A DNA stretch of 6,338 nucleotides from Rhodobacter sp. Lineage in GTDB: Bacteria > Pseudomonadota > Alphaproteobacteria > Rhodobacterales > Rhodobacteraceae. The DNA is taken from NCBI GenBank assembly GCA_013824045.1, contig PNND01000358.1, positions 1-6,338 on the forward strand, in the 5' to 3' direction. The position numbers and the translations under genes were made by a program. The notes below the pieces were generated by a model, which did not search any database, was not told the DNA's origin, and saw only the letters and a list, made by a program, of their open reading frames with translations. Below, in pieces: positions 1 to 4,845 of the stretch; within the stretch, counting starts at the first letter, position 1; the number at the start of each line of letters is the position of its first letter.

Positions 1-425
1 TCGAAGTTCAGCGCGCCGTCCACGGTCACCTCGCCGGTTTCCATGTTCACGCGGTGGTTGGTGGTGCCCGACATGAAGCGCAGCCGGTCGGCGGCGGGGT
101 TCACGTCGACGATAACGGCGGCGCCGTCAGCCACGGTCAGCATTGTGTTCATCTTGGCGATTTCCGTGGTGGCCCCGGTGACCGGGTCGATGGTGACGAT
201 GGCCTGCGTATCGGTCACGCCGATGAGGGTGCCGTTGCCGGGGCGGTAGTCGATGCCGTGCAGGCGGGTGATGCCTTGGGCCTCGACACGGCCGGTGACA
301 GCGCCGGTCGTGGTGTCGATCATCACGAGGGTGCGGTCGCCGGTGAGGCCGAGCGCGGTGTCGGCATGCGCCATGCCCGCCATACCGGCGAGGCTGAGGG
401 TCAGGGCGGTGGTGAAGGTTTTCAT
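1..425 (-). CDS. Exported DUF4394 domain protein (partial, C-terminus beyond window)
   Basis: Translating the minus strand from the ATG at 425 gives at least 141 open codons that run off the left edge. Residues 1-21 form a signal peptide: MKT start, hydrophobic core TALTLSLAGMAGM, and cleavage after AHA before DTALGL. The mature part has repeated short beta-strand blocks (TLVMIDTTTG, IVTIDPVTG) and ends in view with VNPAADRLRF followed by NHRVNMETGEVTVDGALNF. This matches my recollection of DUF4394, a predicted beta-propeller-like secreted family with the pattern NPxxDRLR...N.DTG...DG.LN. An AGGAG Shine-Dalgarno (complement of 433-437) sits 7 nt before the ATG, which fixes the start. The gene is divergent from the MFS gene. 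Its biochemical function is unknown; an envelope or extracellular location is inferred from the signal peptide. The family call is fairly sure, the role is not. Confidence 0.82.
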   Translation of the reverse strand, partial: MKTFTTALTLSLAGMAGMAHADTALGLTGDRTLVMIDTTTGAVTGRVEAQGITRLHGIDYRPGNGTLIGVTDTQAIVTIDPVTGATTEIAKMNTMLTVADGAAVIVDVNPAADRLRFMSGTTNHRVNMETGEVTVDGALNF

Positions 426-493
426 CGGGTAGCTCCTGTTGTCACTGGTTTACGGGAGAAGCTACGAAGCGATTTCCGCGGGGTTTCAGGGCG

Positions 494-507
494 GCTTTCA
501 CGAAAGC
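494..507. repeat. 14-bp inverted repeat GCTTTC-AC-GAAAGC
   Basis: A perfect 6-bp inverted repeat with a 2-nt centre lies in the same intergenic region, 25 bp before the palindrome cluster. It lacks the TGACGCA core, so I do not count it as a fifth copy. A chance palindrome is possible. Confidence 0.35.
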
Positions 508-531
508 GTCAGCGATGGCCTGGCCGGGGGG

Positions 532-649
532 GCGATTTCTGACACAGAAATCGCGGCGGAATTTGACGCAAATTCCGGTCGGGACCGGCGGGTCGGGGGG
601 CCTGCGAAATCTGCGTCAGATTTCGGCGCGGAGTTTGCGTCAAACTCCG
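532..649. repeat. Cluster of four related 21-bp palindromes
   Basis: Four perfect hairpin-forming palindromes lie at 532-554, 557-577, 605-625 and 629-649. Each has 9-10 bp arms around a 3-nt centre. The centre reads TGACACA or TGACGCA in the first two, and the reverse complement TGCGTCA in the last two. Arm sequences differ between copies, but every arm change is matched on the other arm: GGAATTTG pairs with CAAATTCC, GGAGTTTG with CAAACTCC, CGAAATCTG with CAGATTTCG. The copies form two close pairs (2 and 3 nt apart) separated by 27 nt. They lie between divergent genes. From memory, TGACGCA-centred palindromes of this kind are common in Rhodobacterales intergenic DNA; this was not checked. 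No T-tract follows any of them, so intrinsic termination is unlikely. Confidence 0.85.
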
Positions 650-650
650 T

Positions 651-681
651 CTTTCCCCGGCGGGCCAAGGGCGATAGAGCG
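651..681 (+). repeat. Direct repeat copy 1 (upstream of MFS gene)
   Basis: This stretch matches 1861-1891 at 27 of 31 positions, with 22 of the first 23 identical (starting CTTTCCCCGGC and continuing GGCCAAGGGCG). It begins 2 nt after the fourth palindrome of the cluster and ends 36 nt before the MFS start codon. With copy 2 it brackets the MFS gene. Function unknown; it could be a dispersed intergenic element, a leader-RNA piece, or a scar of insertion. Confidence 0.8.
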
Positions 682-717
682 AGGGGCGGGGCAGGTGGAG
701 ACGGTGACCGGACGATC

Positions 718-1857
718 ATGGGGTATTTTTCCAGCCGGGCCTTCAATCTTGTCTATGTCCATGCCGCCTTGCAGGCCTTTGCCTCTTATGGCGGCGAGGC
801 CTTTGCTTTTGTCTATCTGTTGTCTGCGGGCATTCCTGCGCCGGTCGTCTTGCTTGCCATCGCGGCGATGTTCGGCAGCCGGATGCTGTTTCGCAAGCTG
901 GTGCTGCCGCTGGTGCGGCGCGTGGGGCTGCGGCGGGCGCTGGTGGTTGCGGTTCTGGCCGAGGCGGCGACCTATCCGATCCTGTCGCAGATCACGGGGA
1001 CGGGCTGGCTGCTGGTGGTGTATCTGGCGCTTTGGGCCATGAGCAGCAGCCTCTATTGGACGACCTATCACAGTTATGTCGCGCTGATGGGGGACAACCA
1101 TGCCCGTGGCGCGCAGACGAGCGTGATGGAGACCATCGGCATGGTCATGGGCATCGGCGCGCCGGCGGTGACGGGGCTTTTGCTGACTGTGTTCGATCCG
1201 GCGGTGGCCTTTGGTGTAGTGGCGCTGGCCATGGCGCTTTCGGCGGTGCCGGTGCTGCTGGGGCCGGAGCTGGCGGTAGCGGATCGTGCCGAGATGCCGC
1301 CCGAGACGCGGCGCGCGGCACGGCTGATCCTGTTTGCGGATGGGCTGCGGAGCGGGTCGTTCCATTTCACCTGGCTGATCGCGCTGTTCCTGACGCTGGG
1401 ATCAAGCTTTGCGGCCTTTGGCGGGGCGATGGCGCTGACGGGCCTTGCTGGGGCGATCGGGGCGTTGTTCCTTGGCCGGGCGATCGACCTTGGGCGCGGG
1501 CTTGGCGCGGCGCGGATCGGCTTTGCGGTGCTGACCGTGGCGGCGGTGGCGCGGATGTTCGGCTGGCCGGTGGCGGGGCTCGCCGTGGCGGCGAATGTGG
1601 CGGCGGCGCTGGCCTGGCCGCTTTATGCGACGGCCTTCAATGCGCGGGTCTACACGCTGGCGCGGCAATCGACCTGCCCCCTGCGCTTTCATATCGTGGC
1701 CGAGGGTGGCTGGGATCTTGGGACCGCGCTGTCTTGCCTTGTGGCGGCGGCCTTGCTGCAGGCGGGGTTCGGCTTCCATCTGCCGCTGGCCGTGGGCGTG
1801 CTGGCCTGCGGGCTGGGCTATTGGACCATCGCGCGCAGCTTTGCGCCGGCGCGGTAG
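718..1857 (+). CDS. MFS-type membrane transporter
   Basis: The protein has 379 residues and is almost wholly hydrophobic, with about 12 predicted membrane helices. They fall into two halves split by a polar cytoplasmic loop near residues 184-203 (PELAVADRAEMPPETRRAAR). The loop after helix 2 carries a basic stretch PLVRRVGLRRAL (about 64-75), and the loop after helix 8 carries GRAIDLGRG (about 253-261). Both resemble the major facilitator motif A in its two symmetric positions. The substrate cannot be read from sequence. The reading frame stays open upstream to 439, but that extension would translate the palindrome cluster and is not transporter-like. ATG 718 begins the first amphipathic/membrane segment and is chosen, although its only purine-rich site (GGTGGAG, 694-700) is rather far away at 17 nt. 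trpB follows in the same direction 63 bp downstream, so co-transcription is possible. The gene is flanked by a direct repeat. Confidence 0.8.
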   Translation: MGYFSSRAFNLVYVHAALQAFASYGGEAFAFVYLLSAGIPAPVVLLAIAAMFGSRMLFRKLVLPLVRRVGLRRALVVAVLAEAATYPILSQITGTGWLLVVYLALWAMSSSLYWTTYHSYVALMGDNHARGAQTSVMETIGMVMGIGAPAVTGLLLTVFDPAVAFGVVALAMALSAVPVLLGPELAVADRAEMPPETRRAARLILFADGLRSGSFHFTWLIALFLTLGSSFAAFGGAMALTGLAGAIGALFLGRAIDLGRGLGAARIGFAVLTVAAVARMFGWPVAGLAVAANVAAALAWPLYATAFNARVYTLARQSTCPLRFHIVAEGGWDLGTALSCLVAAALLQAGFGFHLPLAVGVLACGLGYWTIARSFAPAR

Positions 1858-1860
1858 GGC

Positions 1861-1891
1861 CTTTCCCCGGCAGGCCAAGGGCGCTACATCG
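1861..1891 (+). repeat. Direct repeat copy 2 (between MFS gene and trpB)
   Basis: This is the second copy of the element at 651-681 and starts 3 nt after the MFS stop codon. The first 23 bp differ at one position (G662 against A1872); after that mismatches accumulate. It forms most of the trpB leader. Its left end could form a small stem, GGCCT (1858-1862) with AGGCC (1872-1876), which copy 1 cannot form, so a conserved RNA fold is not supported. Confidence 0.8.
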
Positions 1892-1905
1892 GAAAACAAG
1901 AAATC

Positions 1906-1912
1906 AGGGGAG
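1906..1912 (+). promoter_or_regulatory. Shine-Dalgarno of trpB
   Basis: AGGGGAG lies 8 nt before ATG 1921. It overlaps an in-frame GTG at 1912, which argues against that GTG as the start and for ATG 1921. Confidence 0.75.
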
Positions 1913-1920
1913 TGGCGGCG

Positions 1921-3153
1921 ATGGCCGAGGACGGGATCAACAGCTTCATGACCGGGCCGGATGAGGCCGGGCGGTTTGGCATTTTCGGCGGGCGGTTCGT
2001 GTCGGAGACGCTGATGCCGCTGATCCTTGAGCTGGAAGAGCGCTATGAGCATGCCAAGACCGACCCGACCTTCTGGGCCGAGATGGATTATCTTTGGAAG
2101 CATTACGTGGGCCGCCCGTCGCCGCTCTATTATGCCGAGCGGCTGACCGAGCATCTGGGTGGTGCCAAGATCTATATGAAGCGCGACGAGTTGAACCATA
2201 CCGGCGCGCATAAGATCAACAATGTGCTGGGGCAGATCATTCTGGCCCGCCGCATGGGCAAGACGCGGATCATTGCGGAAACCGGGGCAGGGCAGCATGG
2301 GGTGGCGACGGCCACGGTCTGCGCGAAATTCGGGCTGCAATGCGTGGTCTATATGGGCGCGCATGATGTGGAGCGGCAGGCGCCCAACGTGTTCCGCATG
2401 AAGCTGTTGGGGGCGGAGGTGATTCCGGTCACCTCAGGCCGCGGAACGTTGAAGGACGCGATGAACGACGCGCTGCGCGACTGGGTGACCAATGTGCGCG
2501 ACACGTTCTATTGCATCGGCACGGTGGCGGGGCCGCATCCGTACCCGGCGATGGTGCGGGATTTCCAGAGCATCATTGGCAAGGAAGTCCGCTGGCAGAT
2601 GGCCGAGCAGGAGGGCGAGGGGCGGCTGCCGGATACGGTGATCGCGGCCATCGGCGGCGGGTCGAATGCGATGGGGCTGTTCTATCCGTTCCTGGATGAT
2701 CCTTCGGTGAACATCATCGGGGTTGAGGCGGGCGGCAAGGGTGTGGACGACCGGATGCAGCATTGCGCATCGCTGACGGGCGGGCGGCCGGGGGTGCTGC
2801 ATGGCAACCGGACCTATCTGCTGCAGGATGAGGACGGGCAGATTCTGGAAGGGTTCAGCATCAGTGCGGGGCTGGATTATCCCGGCATCGGGCCGGAACA
2901 TGCCTGGCTGCATGATATCGGGCGGGCGGAATATGTGAGCATCACGGATGCCGAGGCGCTGGAGGCGTTCCAGCTTTCGTGCAAGCTGGAGGGAATCATC
3001 CCGGCGCTGGAGCCCTCCCATGCGCTGGCCCATGTGATGAAGATCGCGCCCAAGCTGCCGCGCGAGCATATCATCGTGATGAACATGTGCGGGCGGGGCG
3101 ACAAGGACATCTTCACCGTGGCCAAGCATCTGGGCGTGGACATGAAGGTGTGA
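1921..3153 (+). CDS. trpB: Tryptophan synthase beta chain TrpB
   Basis: This 410-residue protein is the PLP enzyme that joins indole to L-serine to give L-tryptophan, normally as an alpha2-beta2 complex with TrpA in the cytoplasm. The catalytic lysine that binds PLP is Lys98 in HTGAHKINN. Glu120 in ETGAGQHG is the catalytic acid equivalent to Glu109 of the Salmonella enzyme. The PLP-phosphate loop GGGSN is at 245-249. [22 protein letters not shown] and [10 protein letters not shown] are typical TrpB segments and are in the usual order. Length is normal for the family. The residue usually Ser (Salmonella Ser377, contacting the PLP ring nitrogen) is Cys390 here, in CGRGDKD. No trpA or trpF is visible beside it; the upstream neighbour is the MFS gene. 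A strong terminator follows, so trpB is the last gene of its transcript. Confidence 0.98.
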   Translation: MAEDGINSFMTGPDEAGRFGIFGGRFVSETLMPLILELEERYEHAKTDPTFWAEMDYLWKHYVGRPSPLYYAERLTEHLGGAKIYMKRDELNHTGAHKINNVLGQIILARRMGKTRIIAETGAGQHGVATATVCAKFGLQCVVYMGAHDVERQAPNVFRMKLLGAEVIPVTSGRGTLKDAMNDALRDWVTNVRDTFYCIGTVAGPHPYPAMVRDFQSIIGKEVRWQMAEQEGEGRLPDTVIAAIGGGSNAMGLFYPFLDDPSVNIIGVEAGGKGVDDRMQHCASLTGGRPGVLHGNRTYLLQDEDGQILEGFSISAGLDYPGIGPEHAWLHDIGRAEYVSITDAEALEAFQLSCKLEGIIPALEPSHALAHVMKIAPKLPREHIIVMNMCGRGDKDIFTVAKHLGVDMKV

Positions 3154-3193
3154 ACACCGCCGCAGGCCTTTGGGTCTGATGGTTAAAGGCATG

Positions 3194-3233
3194 AAATGCC
3201 CCTGTTGCGATGGCAGCGGGGGCATTTTGTTTT
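3194..3233 (+). terminator. Rho-independent terminator after trpB
   Basis: A 15-bp stem (3194-3208 with 3213-3227, two G-U wobbles, loop GATG) is followed by a T-rich run TTTGTTTT that starts inside the stem end. The core is ATGCCCC paired with GGGGCAT. It lies 40 bp after the trpB stop codon and insulates trpB from the PepSY gene. Confidence 0.92.
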
Positions 3234-3304
3234 GGCGGGCCCGCGCCTAGGCCGGGGCGAATGCCACGAAAAAGCCGCAACCGGGCCATGCTGGGTGCCC
3301 GATG

Positions 3305-3358
3305 TTGAAAGATATCTTAACCGCTTGAGCAAAGTGATTTGCCCTAAAGGGGTTAACG
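3305..3358 (+). promoter_or_regulatory. Likely promoter/regulatory region of the PepSY-like gene
   Basis: This stretch between the trpB terminator and the PepSY start is clearly more AT-rich than its surroundings. It holds a perfect 10-bp palindrome AAGATATCTT (3309-3318) directly followed by TTAACC (3317-3322), and a second TTAAC (3353-3357) touching the start codon. TTGAAA at 3305 could be a -35 element, but no good -10 lies at the right distance. TTAACC resembles a half-site of the alphaproteobacterial cell-cycle regulator CtrA; a full TTAA-N7-TTAA site is not present. The regulator is therefore unknown. Confidence 0.35.
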
Positions 3359-3748
3359 ATGATGGCACGGACAGTCATGGGAGCGCTGGTTGCCAGCGCA
3401 ATGGGAACATCGCCAGTCATGGCGGATGTCTATGAGCGCACGATCGTAGAGCAGCTTCAGGCAGAAGGATTCAGCAGCATTTCCACGGAACGCACATGGC
3501 TGGGCCGGATGCGGATCGTGGCGGAGAATGAGCAAGGCCAGCGCGAGATCGTGATCAACCCGAACAATGGCGAGGTGTTGCGCGATCTGTGGATGGCCGA
3601 AGGCGGCGATCCGGGCAACGGGCCGAGTGTGTTGTCTTCTGTCAATCGCGAGAGCAGCAGTTCGAGCTCTGCCTCGTCAGGTGGCGGATCGGGCGGCGGT
3701 GGCGGTGGTGGCGGCGGCCAGGACGACGAAGGCGATGGGGACTTCTAG
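3359..3748 (+). CDS. Small secreted PepSY-like protein
   Basis: The protein has 129 residues. Residues 1-22 are a signal peptide (MMARTV, small hydrophobic core, cleavage after VMA before DVYE). Residues about 26-78 resemble a single PepSY-type domain: IVEQLQAEGFSSISTERTWL, then GRMRIVAENEQGQREIVINP, then NGEVLRDLWM, the helix-strand-strand pattern ending in a 'NP.TGE.L.D' turn. Residues 98-129 are low-complexity: six Ser, nine consecutive Gly (112-120) and an acidic end (QDDEGDGDF). PepSY domains are known as periplasmic or cell-surface modules, some inhibiting proteases; no activity can be assigned here. AAAGGGG (3346-3352) lies 6 nt before ATG 3359; the adjacent ATG 3362 would also fit. 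The next gene in the same direction encodes a membrane-bound LuxR-type regulator, suggesting a shared signalling role (inference). Confidence 0.8.
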   Translation: MMARTVMGALVASAMGTSPVMADVYERTIVEQLQAEGFSSISTERTWLGRMRIVAENEQGQREIVINPNNGEVLRDLWMAEGGDPGNGPSVLSSVNRESSSSSSASSGGGSGGGGGGGGGQDDEGDGDF

Positions 3749-3756
3749 GGCTGCGA

Positions 3757-3779
3757 TGCGCCCGGCGCGCGCCGGGGCA
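3757..3779 (+). repeat. GC-rich palindromic hairpin between the PepSY and LuxR genes
   Basis: CCCGGCGCGCGCCGGG (3761-3776) is a perfect 16-bp palindrome starting 12 bp after the PepSY stop codon. With one bulged G (3760) the stem extends to TGC/GCA at 3757-3759 and 3777-3779. No T-tract follows, so it is not a classic intrinsic terminator. It could protect the upstream mRNA end, lower expression of the downstream gene, or be a DNA-binding site. Confidence 0.6.
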
Positions 3780-3847
3780 ATGGCGGGAGTGCCGGCACCG
3801 CAGATGATGCGGGATCGCGGCTTGCAGCGTGAAGGGCGGGACTGGGC

Positions 3848-4363
3848 GTGACGAAGAAATGGGTCATCGCTTGGGTTTTGCTGATTCAGGCGCTCTGCGC
3901 CGTGTTCTTCATATCCGATATCGCAACCTCGCTTCTGGGCATTTACACGCCGCCGTTGCCGTGGGAACTGCGCGAGATCATGGAAATTTCAGCGGCGCTG
4001 GGGCTGTTTCTGGGGGTGGCCTTGGGCGCGGTTTTGCTGCGCAACGTGCTGCAGGAACGCAACGACGCGCGCGAGCGGCTGCGCCGGGCATCGGGGGCGT
4101 TCATGGACCTGCTGGAAGAGCGGTTCGGCGAATGGGCGCTGACCCCGGCGGAACGGGACGTGGCGCTTTTTGCTATCAAGGGCATGTCGACCGCCGAGAT
4201 TGCGATGCTGCGGACCACGTCCGAGGGCACGGTCAAGGCGCAGACGAATGCGATCTATCGCAAGGCGGGGGTGAGCGGGCGACCGCAACTGCTTTCGCTG
4301 TTTATCGACGATCTGATGCGGGATGACGTGACAGAGCAGATCCGGCCGCGCCGCGCGGCCTGA
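3848..4363 (+). CDS. Membrane-anchored LuxR-type helix-turn-helix regulator
   Basis: The 171-residue protein starts with MTKK, then has two membrane helices (about 5-30 and 46-66) joined by a short loop (about 31-45, IYTPPLPWELREIM). A charged, probably helical linker (about 68-95) follows, then a LuxR/GerE-type DNA-binding domain (about 98-157): LTPAERDVALFAIKGMSTAEIA, with the recognition helix around SEGTVKAQTNAIYRKAGV. The Lys3-Lys4 end and the DNA-binding end should both be cytoplasmic, leaving the loop outside the membrane. No receiver or autoinducer-binding domain is present, so the membrane part is the only visible sensor. Start is GTG 3848; purine-rich AAGGG (3832-3836) and GCGGGA (3836-3841) lie upstream and no in-frame ATG competes. 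The PepSY gene 99 bp upstream is probably in the same transcript. Targets are unknown. Confidence 0.82.
   Translation: MTKKWVIAWVLLIQALCAVFFISDIATSLLGIYTPPLPWELREIMEISAALGLFLGVALGAVLLRNVLQERNDARERLRRASGAFMDLLEERFGEWALTPAERDVALFAIKGMSTAEIAMLRTTSEGTVKAQTNAIYRKAGVSGRPQLLSLFIDDLMRDDVTEQIRPRRAA
4344..4360 (+). repeat. GC-only hairpin at the 3' end of the LuxR-type gene
   Basis: GGCCGCG-CCG-CGCGGCC forms a perfect 7-bp stem immediately before the TGA stop and encodes the Arg/Ala-rich C-terminus. A short TTTT (4371-4374) follows 10 nt later, too far for a standard terminator, but the hairpin could still serve as a weak one. Confidence 0.45.
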
Positions 4364-4370
4364 TGGCCCA

Positions 4371-4420
4371 TTTTCAGCCCATGTCAGCGGATGTCAGCCC
4401 ATGTCAGCCCATGTCAGCCC
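4371..4420. repeat. 10-bp tandem repeat in the convergent junction
   Basis: Four back-to-back 10-bp units occupy 4381-4420: ATGTCAGCGG once, then ATGTCAGCCC three times. The preceding TTTTCAGCCC (4371-4380) is a degenerate fifth unit. Each unit carries TCA, that is TGA on the minus strand; the TCA of the last unit (4414-4416) is the stop codon of the DUF2237 gene. The end of the array can also pair as GCCCATG (4407-4413) with CGTGGGC (4420-4426), with one G-U pair. No T-tract is present, so this is not a clear terminator. Confidence 0.88.
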
Positions 4421-4794
4421 GTGGGCAGATCGACGGCATATTCCTTGAGGATCGACAAAGGCACGATATCGAGCGTGCGGATATGGGTAGCGGCGAGGCG
4501 GACCTTGGGGGCCGCGCCTTCCTCATGCGCCTGATAGAAGCGGGCGGCACAGAGGCACCAATGATCGCCCGGCTTGAGGCCCGCAAAGCCATATTCGGGG
4601 CGCGGGGTGGACAGGTCATTGCCGAGGTATTTCGACAGGGCCAGGAATTCCTGGGTCATTTCGGCGCAGACGGTGTGCTGGCCCGTGTCCATCGGCCCGG
4701 TGTCGCAGCAGCCGTTGCGGAAGAAGCCGGTCACGGGGGCGGTGGAGCAGGTTTCCAGCGGGCCGCCTAAGACGTTTACGGATGGCTCTTTCAT
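4414..4794 (-). CDS. DUF2237 family protein
   Basis: The protein has 126 residues, the usual size for DUF2237. It shows the whole pattern I associate with the family: NVLGGPLETCS near the start, TGFFRNGCC with a Cys pair (29-30), DTGQHTVCAEMT (about 36-47), then GNDLSTPRPEYGFAGLKPGD (58-77), WCLCAARF (79-86) and ATHIRTLDIVPL. Six cysteines (16, 29, 30, 43, 80, 82) could bind a metal or form disulfides; this is inference. There is no signal peptide, so it is probably cytoplasmic. The function of the family is unknown. AGAGAGGA (complement of 4800-4807) lies 5 nt before the ATG. The monooxygenase gene ends 51 bp upstream on the same strand, so the two are probably co-transcribed. Its stop codon lies inside a 10-bp tandem repeat. 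Confidence 0.92.
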   Translation of the reverse strand: MKEPSVNVLGGPLETCSTAPVTGFFRNGCCDTGPMDTGQHTVCAEMTQEFLALSKYLGNDLSTPRPEYGFAGLKPGDHWCLCAARFYQAHEEGAAPKVRLAATHIRTLDIVPLSILKEYAVDLPTG

Positions 4795-4845
4795 GACGGT
4801 CCTCTCTTTTCGCCCAAGATAGGGACTGGCGCGGGATGGGTCCAG

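Noticed and set aside
54..542. Plus-strand open frame opposite the DUF4394 gene
   Set aside because: Its Gly/Asp/Val-rich product looks like no family; it is the antisense shadow of a gene with signal peptide, ribosome site and recognisable domain.
532..649. Intrinsic terminator for the DUF4394 or MFS gene
   Set aside because: The hairpins lack T-tracts on either strand and lie upstream of both genes, not after them.
439..717. Upstream extension of the MFS gene in the same frame (93 more codons)
   Set aside because: It would translate the palindrome cluster and the direct repeat into low-complexity polar sequence unlike any transporter N-terminus; ATG 718 begins the membrane part.
1912..1920. 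GTG 1912 as the trpB start
   Set aside because: It overlaps the Shine-Dalgarno AGGGGAG that is correctly spaced for ATG 1921.
1402..2364. Long minus-strand open frame across the MFS and trpB genes
   Set aside because: The Arg/His/Pro-rich product is typical of antisense reading of GC-rich coding DNA and overlaps two well-supported genes.
2434..3225. Minus-strand open frame opposite trpB
   Set aside because: It is fully antisense to trpB, rich in His/Arg/Pro, and crosses the trpB terminator.
3829..4326. ATG-started frame overlapping the LuxR-type gene
   Set aside because: It is Gly/Arg/Ala-rich with no domain; the overlapping GTG-started frame gives clear membrane helices and a LuxR-type DNA-binding domain.
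4371..4426. CRISPR-like array
   Set aside because: The 10-bp units are contiguous with no unique spacers.
4363..4770. Plus-strand open frame over the 10-bp repeat and the DUF2237 gene
   Set aside because: It is antisense to a clear DUF2237 protein, and its N-terminus is only translated repeat.
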